Of a stretch of 64,000 nucleotides of DNA, positions 18,117-29,990 are shown piece after piece (the stretch's first letter is position 1; the number at the start of each line of letters is the position of its first letter). The notes under the pieces are model-generated. The model searched no databases and was not told where the DNA came from. It saw nothing but the letters and a program-made list of their open reading frames with translations. A program made the translations under genes and the position numbers. Source of the stretch: Coenobita brevimanus (Eukaryota > Arthropoda > Malacostraca > Decapoda > Coenobitidae); the NCBI GenBank assembly GCA_032717465.1, contig CM064658.1, forward strand, positions 8,104,895 to 8,168,894. Direction: 5' to 3'.

Positions 18117-20875
18117 ATTTTGTATGGAACAGTGGGTGCTAGGATTGTATGGGTGAGGATGAAAGTAAGTATACAAGCGTGGGTGATTGTATGTGTGTAT
18201 GCTCCGACAGAGGACCGAGTGGCAAGAGTGAAAGATGAGTTTTGGACGAGAGTAGAAGCATGTATGGACAAATTTGAGAGGAGCGAGAGAGTGCTTTTGA
18301 TTGGAGACATGAATGGCAAAGTTGGGAATGTACGAGCGGATGGAGTGGTTGGTCAGTGGGGTGTTCCAGCTGAAGTAGATGGGAATGGTAGTTCTTTGGT
18401 GGACATCTGTGCTGGTAAGGGGTTGGCAATAGCCAACACCTATTTTCGGCACAAGATGATCCACCGGTATACATGGAGAGTAGTGAGGAGGATGGATGGT
18501 GAGCTTGTTGAATGAAAGGCAATGATAGACTATGTGTGTGTGGATGAGCAAATGAGAAGACAAGTGTTGGATGCAAGAGTGTGGAGAGGGTGGGGGAATG
18601 GAGTCTCGGACCATCACTTAGTGATGGCCAAGGTAAAGCTGCAAAGAAAATGGTTGAGAAGATGAAGGGGAAGACAGGAGGAAACAGCTCCTGTGAGAAG
18701 AGTGGAGAAGCTGCAGGATAGTGAGAAAATGGCAGAGTATAAGAGCATAGTGGAAGAAAGATTGGGAAGGTTTGAGCTAGAGCAGATGGAAGGGGTGGAA
18801 GATGTATGTAAGATATTCATGAAAGAGATAGGCGCTGCGTGTGAGGTGGTTTGTGGAGTGAGGAGGAGATGCAAGAGACAGCATGGTGGAATGACGAGGT
18901 GACACGAGCTGTGGAACAAAAGAAGAAGGCATATAGTGAATGGTTGGCGAGTAGAGGTAGGGGAGAAGATGAGAGAGAGAAGAGAGAGTTATACGTGAGC
19001 AGGAGAAGGGAGGTGAAGAGACTGGTGAAGGAGAGTAAGAAGAAAGTGGATGAAGAGTTTGGGAGGAATCTGAGTGTGAAATGGAGGGAGAGTAAGAAAT
19101 TGTTTTGGAAGGTGGTAAAGAAAGTAAGGCAGTGTGAAAGGGGAAATAGTAGGGGAGTGAAAAATATGAATAATAGATTGTTGGTGGAGAAAAGAGAGAA
19201 ATTGAGGAGATGGAAGGAGCACTTTGAGGATTTGTTGAATGTAGAGAGTGAGAGCAGTGTGAGTATAAGTGGTTGGGGAATGGCTGGGAGAAGAAGAGAT
19301 GAGAGGAGGGAGGAAGAGATCAGTAGGGCAGAAGTAGTGGAAGCAATGAAGAAGATCAAGTTGGGAAAGGCCCCAGGAATTGACGGAGTGTGTGGTGAAA
19401 TGCTGAGGTATGGGGGTGAGATTGTTTTGTTATGGAGTGGATATGGAAGTTGTGTAGAGCTTGGGAAGAGGGAAGGGTTCCAGAGGACTGAAAATCAGGT
19501 ATAATTGTTCCTTTATACAAAGGAAAAGGGGAGAGAGAAGTATGTGGTAACCATAGGGGTATTTGCCTTCTTAGTGTGACTGGTAAAATATATGGTGAAA
19601 TACTCATTATAGGGTTAGGCATATGACAGAGGAGCTAGTTGGAGAAGAACAAGGGGGATTTAGGAAGGAGAAAGGGTGTGTAGATCAGATATTTGTTCTA
19701 AGATGTTTAGTGGAGAAGTATCTAGAGAAGGGAAAGAAAGTGTATGCTGCCTTCATGGACTTGGAGAAAGCTTATGACAGAATAGATAGGCAAGGTATGT
19801 GGAAGGTATTAAGAATATATGGAGTGGAGGAGAAATTGTTGAGTGCTGTGAAGAATATGTACAAAGGAGCTAGGGCTACGGTGAGAGTGGATGGTGAGCT
19901 GATTGAGTTCTTTGATCTCAATGTAGGACTGAAACAGGGTTGTGTGATGTCTCCATGGCTGTTTTATATATACTGTACATGGATGGGGTTGTAAAGGAGG
20001 TGCAAGGTGGGACAGTGGATGTGGGGTGGCTCTAAGAATGAGGGTGAGATCTGGATGATTCCGGTGTTGCTGTTTGCTGATAATACAGTATTGTTGAGTG
20101 AAGATGAATGGGTGTTGCAAGGTTTTGTGAATGAATTTGGGACAGTGTGTAGGAGGAGGAAGCTGAAAGTTAATGTAAACAAAAGTAAAGTTATGGTGTT
20201 TGAGAGGAATGAAGTCACAGAATGTACAGTGAGGTTGGATGGTGAAGATATGGAGAATGTGAGTGCATTCAAGTACTTGGGTAGTGTGATGAGTAAGGAT
20301 GGAACTTTGGAGGATGAAGTGCGTGAAAGGGTACAGCAGGGAAGGAAGGTTGTTGGTTCACTGAAAGCAGTGATGAGAAATAGGGAGGTGAGTATGGAAG
20401 TTAAGAAGTCACTGCATGATAGTATTGTGATCTCTACCCTGACATATGATCCCCTTGCAAGAGGGGAACGAGTCAAGAGTGAGAGCAGTGGAAATGAGTT
20501 ACAGTACTTGAGAGGAGCATGTGGAGTGACATGGAGGGACAGGTTGACGAATGAAGAAGTGAAGGAACATTGTGGGGTGGATGTGGATGTGGTTGAGAAG
20601 ATTAGGAGAAATATACTGAGGTTGTTTGAACATGTGGAGAGAATGGAGAATGAAAGACTGACTAAGAGGGTGTATGTAGGTGAGGTGGAGGGAGGGAGAG
20701 GGAGGGGTAGACCGAGAATGAGGTGGAGGGATGGAGTTGAGAGGTATATAAGGGAGGTGGGGGTGAGTTGGGGGAAAGGCAGTCAAATGGTGGGTGACAG
20801 AGCGACTTGGAGGCGTTTTGTCTGCGGCCACCGTTTGCGGGATTGGGGTGTCGGGCTATAGATGGATAGATAGAT
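18117..20875 (+). mobile_element. LINE B copy B2, the longest family B copy
   Basis: It starts inside the endonuclease and runs to a short GATA tail after the 3' UTR (TGCGGGATTGGGGTGTCGGG). At 20450-20475 a stretch of the usual Y-G-S-E-A-W region is replaced by GATCCCCTTGCAAGAGGGG, a local rearrangement. Confidence 0.85.
18120..20861 (+). pseudogene. LINE B ORF2: AP endonuclease and reverse transcriptase, broken
   Basis: 18120-18515 is the C-terminal part of an APE-type endonuclease (VCVYAPTEDRVARVKDEFW, LLIGDMNGKVG, ANTYFRHK), ending after a stop in DYVCVDE and SDHHL at ~18610. A basic coiled linker (18851-19300) leads into APGIDGVCGEMLRYGG, EQGGFRKEKGCVDQIF and AAFMDLEKAYDRIDRQG (19623-19830). 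GLKQGCVMSPWLF follows. The catalytic box is FADNTVLLS at ~20075, with Asn for the second Asp. The C-terminal domain has VSAFKYLGSVMSKDG and HVERMENERLT, then a GRGRPRMRWRDGVE block. Frameshifts occur near 18515-18693, 19504 and 19994. Reverse transcription and target nicking are the family functions; this copy cannot carry them out. Confidence 0.83.
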
Positions 20876-21476
20876 TTTGTAAACTCAACTTTCATCAGTT
20901 TACTCATCTCTGTAAGCATAACATAGGGACAAAACCTAGGCAATTTTACTAGAACTATCCATAAAGTAAGATAACAGTGATTAAAATATTTGTCATTCGT
21001 TAGTATCCACAAAAAAAAATAGATGTGTAGCCGCATATTTAGCAGCACCTTTCGATATGCTGCCCTACCTGACGTATGACGTTTCCTAACAATATCGGAC
21101 ATGTTTGACGTCTTGGTCATCATAGTAACCAAAGTCTAACAAATAATTCTTTTAAATGTTTACTTGGCTCCACTGCACAGTTTAGTAAGTTTACACTTCA
21201 ACTCCTCATACTCTGTTATGGTTATAGTGTCGTACCGCACTGCCATTTGTTTGGATTAATATGGATGATTCGCCAACTAAGCAGTCGTTTAGTACATTAT
21301 TTTCAGTGGAACTGCTTACTTCTTTAAAGCATGCTAAAACACACACATCAGAAGTCCTGAAGGTAATCTTCTTTTACTAACTGCACACGATTTGTTCAAA
21401 TATATATAAATAGACACACACTATTTTAGTCCCCAAGCTAAGATTCTCTGAAAGCCTGGTTATTCTTTCTTTACAG

Positions 21477-21479
<3 letters not shown>
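20876..21479. other. No gene seen
   Basis: Unique-looking AT-rich intron sequence without recognised repeats or coding motifs. Confidence 0.5.

Positions 21480-21556
<77 letters not shown>
21480..21556. repeat. (TA)n microsatellite
   Basis: Two long TA runs separated by CACACTGTA. Confidence 0.95.
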
Positions 21557-21557
<1 letters not shown>

Positions 21558-21689
21558 TTGATTGAATAGGAAAAAATATTCCATTAAATAGCAGTATTAT
21601 TATAAACTTAGGTACAATTTCACAGGTCTTTAAAACACCGCAAAAATATGTAATCAAGGCTGGGCGACGCTAGACCACCTGGTGGCAGA

Positions 21690-21866
21690 CCTCTGAAACA
21701 GGGTTTGGTGAAGCCTCTAATTAAACTGTGAATCTTATCCGCCATTTGTTCTCTACATTCTTTCAGTACTCAAGTGGAGATCCCATCTGGTCCTGGGGCT
21801 TTCCTTACATCTTGAGTTTCCAGTAATGTATACACTTCCTTCACTTCCACTTTTATATCTTTTATC
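21690..21866 (-). mobile_element. LINE D copy D2, RT entry fragment
   Basis: The minus strand reads EVKEVYTLLETQDVRKAPGP, then DGISTEVLKECREQMADKI, the conserved start of a CR1/L2-type RT. Its upstream side stops where LINE B3 begins (21869), and the missing preceding sequence (KCFKMVFTKERDFMEGEG) is found at 27776 beyond LINE B3. The two pieces were one element before B3 inserted. Confidence 0.75.
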
Positions 21867-22103
21867 ATATGGATGAGAAATAGAGGCGTGGAAGAAGTTG
21901 AGCAGTGGAAGAGAGAGTTATATGTAGAAAGAAAGAGAGAGGTGAAAAGATTAGTAAGAGAGAGTAAGAAAAGAGTGGATGAGGAATTTGGAAGGAATTT
22001 GAGTGCAAAGTGGAGGGACTGTAAGAAAATGTTCTGGAATGAGGTGAAGAGAGTCAGACAGGGTGGAAGTGAGGTTAGCAGGGGAGTGAAAGATAAAAAT
22101 GGT

Positions 22104-25100
22104 AGGAGGAGGCCGTAGCACGGGCCGAACAGGGTAGTACTCCCGAGGGGAATGGGAATGCTGGTGATAGGGAGAGCTGGAGCTCCTGTTTTGCTAGCTA
22201 TCTAACCATCCCCCTTTGCTGACCTTTTCAGTGTGACAGTAACATGGAGAGTAGATGAGCATACTCTCCCAAACATTTCCTCTAACTATCTTATGCACTA
22301 CACCACATGCACTTTACATTTCACACAACGTATCCCACTATGTTGCAGGGGTTGGTGGCAGCAAGGGCATGCGGCCGGAAAACTTTGCCCCCGCTACCTA
22401 GTGGCGGACTTCTGGGGGGAGGCGTGGTGGGGATCCGCCGGCATATATCGTGGGTCCAGGGCGAGGTAGGGCTCAGGCCTGTGCTAGAGGGTACAGGGCA
22501 CTGCGGTTCCCAGGCTGCCGCTTCCGCCCAATGGAGAGGGGCCCGAACCTGGGAGTAGCGCCCCAGGAGGCTGCCCTATCAGTGGGTGTATAATGACGGG
22601 ATAGTTGCAGTGCCAAGGCGCGCTTGGAGGGTGTCCCTGCAGCTGTCTTGGCAGGGTGCCCCGAGGCCACTACCACAGCCACTGGTAAGCTGGTGGGCTA
22701 GGGGTCCCAGATCCATTGCCTGGACCTGGGACTGTGCAGTGAGTGGGACCTGTGCTATGTCTGTCCCCCTTTATTAATACTGAAGATGACAAAATAAAAT
22801 AAGTTTCAAAGCAAGCCTGAGGACAGTAAATCACCCATGAGGATGAGGGTGGGTTCATGGAATGTGGGAAGTTTGAGGGGAAGAGCGGGGGAAGTCATTG
22901 AGGCATTCAGTAGGAAGTGGGTGGATGAGACGTGTTTGCAGGAAGTCCGGTACAGGGATGGATCAGCCAGAAAGATTGTTGGGAAGGACTGTCGCTATAA
23001 GTTGTTTTGGCAGGGGGGGACAGACGGATACGGAGGTGTTGGTGTGATGGTTGCGGAGAAATGGGTGGAATATGTTATGAATGTTTTGAGAGTAAGCGAT
23101 AGGATATTGCTAGTGAAAATTCTGTTGGATAGAAAGATAGCTGCGATTATATCGGCATATGCTCCACAGGCAGGATTGGATGAAGCAGAGAAAGATAGAT
23201 TTTGGGATGATATAATACGTGTAGTGGGTGGTATGCGGGATGATGAGATAGTGATTTTGGGAGGGGACTTAAATGGTCATGTAGGTGAAGCAGCACAAGG
23301 TTATGAAGGAGTGCATGGGGGATGTGCATATGGTCTAAGGAAAGCAGAAGGGGAAAGGATACTCGAGTTTGGGGAGGCAATGGACATGATTGTGTGCAAC
23401 ACATATTTTAGGAAAAGAGACAGTAGGTTAATTATATATGAGTCTGAGGGAAATAGCAGTCAGATAGATTATTTTCTGGTTAGGAGGGCTGACAGGAGGT
23501 TAGTGAGGGATGTTAAAGTTATGGAGTGTGTGCAGCAGCTCAAACTATTGATTTATGATATGGTGCTTAAAGAACAATTGATGAAAAAGAGGACTTATGT
23601 ACCAAGGAGGAAAATATGGAAGCTGAAAAACCAAGTAGTAAGGGATGCCTTCTATAGCGAGTTGAGGAGAGTGGTGGCTGAACAGGGAGCTGTAGACAGA
23701 GGCGTTAATGAACAGTACAGAGCCCTCAAGAACAATTTCTTGAGAGTTGCTGATGTAACATGCGGTTGGACAAGAGGACCACCAAGACATAAAGTAACTT
23801 GGTGGTGAGATGAGGGTGTAGAAGCTGCAGTTAAGGAGAAAAGAAGGTTTTTCCGGGAATGGAAGAAGGGTGGTAGCAAAGAGGAATATTTGGCTGCCAA
23901 GCGTAGGGCTAGAAGAGAGGTATACAGGGCAAAGTCTGAGTCACAGAGACTATTACTTGATAACCTAAATCATGGGGAAAGGAAAAATATGATATTTAGG
24001 GTGACAGGTCAAGTGAAGAGGAATAATCGGGATATTATAGGTGAGCAGTGTGTGAAGAATGATGAAGGAAGGGTAGTGGTGAACAGTGAGGATATTAAAG
24101 ATGCATGGAGAGAACATTATAACCGGTTGTTGAATGAGGAGTTTGATTGGGACAGGGAAGGTTTGGAGCCAGCAGATCCAGTGTCTGGTCCTTGGCCTTT
24201 GATTGATACTGCTACTGTGAGTGAGGCAATAGGCAGGATGCAGGTGGGGAAGTCAGCAGGTGTGTCTGGGTTGACTGCCGAAATGTTGAAGGCCTCAGGC
24301 GATATTAGGGGTGAGGTTAGTCACTGACCTGATAAACAGGATTATTTATGAGTGTGTTGTCCCAGATGAGTGGCTGAAGAGTGTAATTGTAAATGTGTAT
24401 AAAGGGAAGGATGATGCCCTGGAAAGAGGAAATTATAGAGGTATAAAGCTTTAGATCAGATAATGAAGGTAATGGAGAGAGTATTAGAAGGTGTGATTAG
24501 AGAAAGAGTGAATATTGATGAGATGCAGTTTGGGTTTATGCCAGGTAGGGGGGACCACTGATGCAATATTCATTGTTCGTCAGCTTCAGGAAAAATATAT
24601 TGGTAGGAGAATGGATCTTTATTTTGTTTTTGTTGATTTGGAAAAGGCCTTTGACAGAGTCCCTAGAGAGGTGGTGAAGTGGGCAATGAGAAAGCTTGGC
24701 TTGGAGGAGTGGCTGGTTAGGGTGGTTATGGCTATGTATGTGGGTGCTCACACCCAGGTAAGAGTGAGTGGAGATTTGAGTGATGAGTTTTATGTGAATG
24801 TTGGTGTGCATCAGGGGTCAGTCTTGAGTCCCATGTTGTTTATCATGGTACTTGAAGCCCTTTCACGTGACTTTAGAAACGGACTCCCGTGGGAGTTGTT
24901 GTATGCTGATAATTTGGTGTTGATTGCATTGAACGAAAGGGAGGCGGAGGAAAGGTTTAGGAAGTGGAGAGATGGTATGGGGCACTAGGGTTTAAGGGTA
25001 AATGCAGATAAAACAAAAGTGATGATATCTAGGGTTGGTGGTGGTACTGTCAAAGACGAGGGAGAGTGGCCATGTACAGTTTACCACAAGGGCGTGGGAA

Positions 25101-25888
25101 GTAATTCCATCTTGTGCGGTGCGTGTGATAAATGGGTGCATAAGAGATGTAGTGGTATCAGAGGTAAACTGCGAGATAATGCTGATTTTATGTGTACGGT
25201 GTGTCGGGGAGAGCAGGTGGAGATTGTCAGACGTGAAAGGATTGAACTTGCTGGTGAATCTCTTGAGTGTGTGGAAGAGTTTTGTTATTTGGGAGACATG
25301 TTGTGTGCTGGAGGTGGGGCTGGAGCTAGCTCTGTGGCTAGGGTGAGAAGTGGTTGGAAGAAGTTCAGGGAGCTCTTGCCTCCTCTGACATTGAGAAGAC
25401 TCTCCCTACGTGCTAAGGGGTCTTTGTATGCAGCATGTGTTAGGAGTGTAATGCTGTATGGTAATGAGACCTGGGCAGTGAAGGAGGAAGATATTTGCCG
25501 GCTCAGACGTACAGAAATGACAATGATTAGGTGGATGTGCAGTGCGTCCCTGCGTCCAAGGCCTGGAGGGGGTGGGTTTACGATGGAAGAGTTGAGAGGT
25601 AGGATGGGAGTGGAGTGTAATGGTGTTGTGATGAGGAGAGGTAGATTGAGATGGTTTGGACATGTGGAGAGGACGGGGGATGATAATTGGGTGAGGAAGG
25701 TAAGAAGTGTTAATATTGAGGGTGGGGTTATGAGGGGTAGACCGAGAAAGACATGGGACAAAATCATTAAGTGTGACCTCAGGGTTAAGGGACTGAACAG
25801 GGAGGCTGCAATGGATTGTGCGGCGTGGAGAGCCGCCATTAGGTGACCAAGGCCGACGCATGCAAGCATGTTGGAGCCTTTAAAAACG
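22104..25888 (+). mobile_element. LINE A copy A1, near full length, inside LINE B3
   Basis: About 3.8 kb from GGAGGCCGTAGCACGGGCCG to the tail CCTTTAAAAACGAAAACGAA. The left edge matches the left edge of copy A2 at ~42051, so it is probably full length or nearly so. A GC-rich ~700-bp 5' region precedes the ORF. LINE B sequence resumes on both sides (AAAGATAAAAATGG and CTAGTGGAGAAGGG). The endonuclease, RT and C-terminal architecture suggests the RTE clade. Confidence 0.85.
22837..25846 (+). pseudogene. LINE A ORF2: endonuclease, reverse transcriptase and PHD-like finger, broken
   Basis: Residues ~1-230 from ATG 22837 form an APE endonuclease (VGSWNVGSLRGRAGEVIEAF, CLQEVRYRDG, ISAYAPQAGLDEAEKDRFW, ILGGDLNGHVG, SQIDYFLVRR). 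A linker runs to a TGA at 23806-23808 (VTWW-stop; copy A2 has TGG). RT follows: GKSAGVSGLTAEMLKASGD (24250), GTTDAIFIVRQLQEKYIG, VDLEKAFDRVPREVV, GVHQGSVLSPMLF, and YADNLVLIA at ~24903 with Asn for the second catalytic Asp. A Cys/His cluster at 25070-25205 (C-x2-Y, C-x2-C, H-x2-C, C-x2-C) looks like a PHD finger missing one Cys; A2 has Cys there. The C-terminus has EFCYLGDMLCAGG, LRWFGHVER and GRPRKTWDK. Frameshifts lie near 24315, 24450 and 24548. Confidence 0.85.
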
Positions 25889-26505
25889 AAAACGAATTAC
25901 TAGTGGAGAAGGGAGAAAAAGTGAGCAGATTGAGAGAACACTTTAAGGAATTGTTGAACATACAGGATGGAAGTAATGCGAGTATAAGTGGCTGGGGAAA
26001 GGCTGGGAGAAGGAGGGAGGTGAGAAGATAGGAAGAAATCAGTAGGATAGAAGTTGTGGAAGCAATGAAGAAAGTTATATTGGGGAAAGCCCCAGGAATT
26101 GGTGGAGTGTGTGATGAAATGCTGAAGCATGGAGAGATAGTAGTAGAATGGATGTGGAAGATGTGTAGATTGGCCTGGGAAGAAGGTAGAGTCCCAGGGG
26201 ATTGGAAGTCAGGTATAATTATTCCCTTGTACAAAGGAAAAGGGGAAAAAGAAGTGTGTGGTAATCATAGGGGCATTTGTCTTCTTAGTATAATAGGAAA
26301 AGTTTATGGTAGTATAATAGGAAAAGTGTATGGTAGGATACTTATTGACAGAGTTAGAGAAAGAACAGAGGAATTAGTTGGAGAAGAACAGGGAGGCTTT
26401 AGGAAGGGAAGAGGTTGTGTAGATCAGATATTCATTCTTAGATCTTTAGTGGAAAAGTTTCTAGAGAAGGGAAAGAAGTTGTATGCGGCTTTCATGGATT
26501 TGGAG

Positions 26506-26670
26506 ACTTGGATGGGTGACCGCCTGGGAACACCAGATGCTGTTGGCATCCCTACGTCAAGTGGGGTTGGTGGAAGATTAGTGCCCCTCCCTGTAAAACA
26601 ATTAACTCTAAGCCCTTGACCACCCTGTATGGGATACATGGTGTCTGGCAATGAATGAATGAATGAATGA
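26506..26670 (+). mobile_element. 5S-rRNA-derived SINE inside LINE B3
   Basis: It opens with ACTTGGATGGGTGACCGCCT, then GGGAACACCAGATGCTGTTG, which is the 3' third of 5S rRNA including the C-box region of its internal promoter. A short body (GTTGGTGGAAGATTAGTGCC) follows, and the last ~40 bp (ACCACCCTGTATGGGAT, GTGTCTGGCAATGAATG) match the LINE B 3' end with a tetranucleotide tail. It interrupts LINE B between TTTGGAGA and ATATGACAGG, with AAGC of the LINE missing. The 5S 5' part is absent, so the copy is truncated or the family uses only this segment. Confidence 0.8.
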
Positions 26671-27775
26671 ATATGACAGGGTGGATAGACAAGGATTGTG
26701 GAAAGTATTGAGAATATATGGAGTAGATGGGAAATTGTTGAATGCTGTGAAGAGTATATACGATGGTGCTAAGGCTGCAGTGCGTGTGGATGGTGAACTA
26801 AGTGAATTTTTCTCTTTGAAGGTTGGGTTGAAACAGGGATGTGTCATGTCTCCATGGTTGTTCAATCTGTACATGGATAGGGTAATAAAAGAGGTACAAG
26901 GTAGGGTAGTGGATGTTGGAGTGGCCTTGGTGAGAGAGGATAGTGTTTGAAAACTCCCTGTACTGTTGTTTGCAGATGATACCGTGTTGTTGAGTGAAGA
27001 TGAAGGGGAGCTGCAAGGCTTGGTGGATGAGTTTGGGAGAGTGTGTAAGAAACAGAATTTAAAGGTGAATGTAGGGAAGAATAAAGTGATGGTCTTTGAG
27101 AGAGGTGAAGTCAGTGAATGTACAGTGAGGTTGGATGGTGAGGAATTGGAAAATGCGAGTACGTTTAAGTACTTGGGCAGTGTGATGAGTAAGGATGGAG
27201 GTTTGGAGGGTGAAGTGCTTGAAAGGGTACAGCAGGGAGGAAAGGTTGCTGGTTCTTTGAAAGCAGTAATAAGAAACAGGGAAGTGAGCATGGAAGTGAA
27301 AAAGTTACTAAATGACAGTATTGTGATACCAACTCTAACGTATGGAAGTGAAGCTTGGACGTTGTTGGAAGGACACAAGTCAAGAGTGAGAGCAGTGGAA
27401 ATGAGTTATTTAAGAGGAGCCTGTGGAGTCACATGGAGAGTCAGGCTGACGAATGAGGATATAAAGGAGTGTTGTGGTGTGGATGTGGATGTGATAGGAA
27501 GCGTTTTGAGGAGCACACTGAGGTGGTTTGGCATTGTGGAGAGGATGGAGGGTGAAAGACTGACAAAGAGAGTGTATGTGAGTGAGGTGGAGGGGGGAAG
27601 AGGGAGGGGGAGGCCGAGGATGAGATGGAGGGATGGGGTGGAGAGGTATATGAGAGGGGGGTGTGAGTTGGGACCAGGGCAGCAAAATGGCGGGGGACAG
27701 GGTGACGTGGAGGCGATTTGTTTGTGGCCACCCCAAATGGGATTGAGGCGTCTGGCAATAGATAGATAGATTTCT

Positions 27776-29990
27776 AGTCACTCCCTCCCCTTCCATAAAA
27801 TCCCTTTCTTTAGTGAAAACCATTTTGAAACATTTGTTCATTATTTCCACTTGCATTGCTGCATATTTATAGACCTCTCCTACTTTTAGTTTGGTGATTC
27901 TTTCCTTTTGCTTCAATTTATTTGGGTTCTTCCTTACACTTGTCTATTATACCTTTTTCAAAGTTCCTTTCTTCATGTCTACGTATTCTTTTATATTCAT
28001 TTCTAGTTCTTCTATATTCCTCCTTTGTTCTATTATTACCTCTCTTTCTCCAGTTGTTCCATGCCATGTTCCTCTCTTTTTTTGCTGTCATACACCTTCG
28101 GTTAAACCAATCCTTCCTGATTTCTTTCCCATTTACTCTTGGAACGTTTTTTCTACTCCTGAATTGTAGAGGTCTAGAGAGATACCCCACTTCCTCTGTA
28201 TCTCTCTTGCTTCTCTGAATTTTCTCCAATTTGCATTTTCAAAATATTTCCTCAATCCTGTAAAGTTTGTTTTCCCAAAGGTGTATCTTCCCTGCCTATA
28301 AAGCTCATCTCCTGGCACCACGTTCCCTCTTATTATCTGGAACTCAGTGACCACATGATCACTTTTTCCTATAGGTCACGGATATTTCAAAGATTCAGTT
28401 ACGTCAGGTTCTTTGGTTAGCAGTAAATCTAGTCTTGCTGGTGTGTCCTTACCTCTGAATCTTGTCTCTTCTTTGACCCATTGGGTCATTACACTATTCA
28501 TTGCCATATTTAACAATATAGTGCCCCACGAATCTTTACTGCCTTCTGAGTCCCATTCCTCCCAGTTCACCTCTTTACAATTAAAATCACCCATCAGAAT
28601 TATGTTGTTACTTTCGTCAGTCACTTTCTGCAGATAACTTTACCACATCTGACAGCATCTCCAGGTGTTCATCGTCATTCCATGCGGTCTTTCTTGCCAT
28701 TCTCTCCAGTTTCTAGTTTCATATTTATCGCATCAGCCTTACCCTTTCCCAGTTCCTCATTTTCCACATTGATGTTGTTCTTCACTGTTATCATCACCCC
28801 TCCTCCAGTTTTTCTTTTCTGTCTCTTCTCCGCAGTTTGTATTTACCATCTCCCATATGGATATCAATATCCTCTCTTAACTTGGTCTCTACAAAACACA
28901 TAATATACAGTATATCTGGTTCATGTACCCTCCAGTAATCGTTGATTTCTAACCTTGCCGATATTAAACCATCACCATTAGTATATGCCACTGTCCAACT
29001 TTTTCGTTGTGCTTTATTTCCTCTTCGCTCGCTCTCCTCGTCAGTACCACTTCCTTAACCCGTCACGTCCCAACCGATTTTCCGCCACTGACCCCCCAGT
29101 CCCGACCAATTTTGGGAAAAATTTTTTTTTGGCTCAAACCTCCGCTTTTGGTGAGAAATATCGAAAATTCATAGAGAAATCGCTCACCTGAGGTTTAAAA
29201 CACTCGATACAGATAGCACTACTCCTTACTTTACCGGGTTTTCTATCAGGCTGACTCCAAAGAAAACGAGTTCTGTGGGAGGGTAACTATTCCACGTCAC
29301 TCATAAACAGTATTTATTTATTTGGTACGAATTTATATGTAGTACGAGAGTATATTGGTTTTCAAACAGTAATATAGGCAATATAAGCATTGTTTCACTC
29401 TCTAACACATCACCATTCCTGACCTTCTTTGGCGACATTACCTGATCATCATTTCTGACTGTTTCTTCCTCTAATGCTACGTAAACTTTGTCCTCCACAT
29501 TGTCATCGATTGGGGAATCACTCTGGCCCTGAATGTCTTTATTGGCCAGGTCACTGGTAACAGGTGAATTGCCGAGACAATGGCGTGCAGGGGGGGGGGA
29601 GGGGAGGTTATGCGGTGTAAGGCATTCCCCTGCCTGGCATCTTGTAGAGGAATAGAGGAAGGTGTCCCGTATATACGTACCAAAAATCACGCACAAAAAT
29701 CTAAAATTGTGCAAATTATGAACCGTGCAATTGCGCAACGTACCAGTACGTTGACGGCTCTAGCTGTGACAGAATGTTGTGACGTACCCATACGTCAGTG
29801 GGATGCCTCGGGTTAATTTCTGATGCATAACTCTCCAATAGAACACTGTCTTCTCTTCCTCCATTCTCTGTTCATTTTTTGCCTTTGCTTCCTTTACTGG
29901 CTCCTTTATCTTAGCTCTTTCTTCCTCATTTGCATCTCTCCTTATCCAAACATTCTTGAACTCCTTTTCTGATAATTTCCATGTTCTGTT

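Larger units (their letters stand above)
21869..27775 (+). mobile_element. LINE B copy B3, carrying LINE A1 and a 5S-type SINE
   Basis: The left piece 21869-22103 encodes the basic linker (EFGRNLSAKWRDCKKMFWNE). The right piece 25889-27775 continues with LLVEKGEKVSRLREHFKELL, APGIGGVCDEMLKHGE, the RT fingers (EEQGGFRKGRGCVDQIF) and AAFMDLE. It is interrupted by the SINE, then resumes at YDRVDRQGLWKVLRIYGVDG, GLKQGCVMSPWLF, FADDTVLLSEDEG (26966) and the C-terminal domain, ending in GCGTCTGGCAATAGATAG. The catalytic FADD is intact, but a TGA at 26948-26950 (EDSV-stop) and the two insertions break the frame. Insertion into LINE D2 is shown by rejoining of D2 across it. Confidence 0.85.

Noticed and set aside
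26506..26555. A functional 5S rRNA gene
   Set aside because: Only the 3' third is present, and it is fused to a SINE body inside a LINE.
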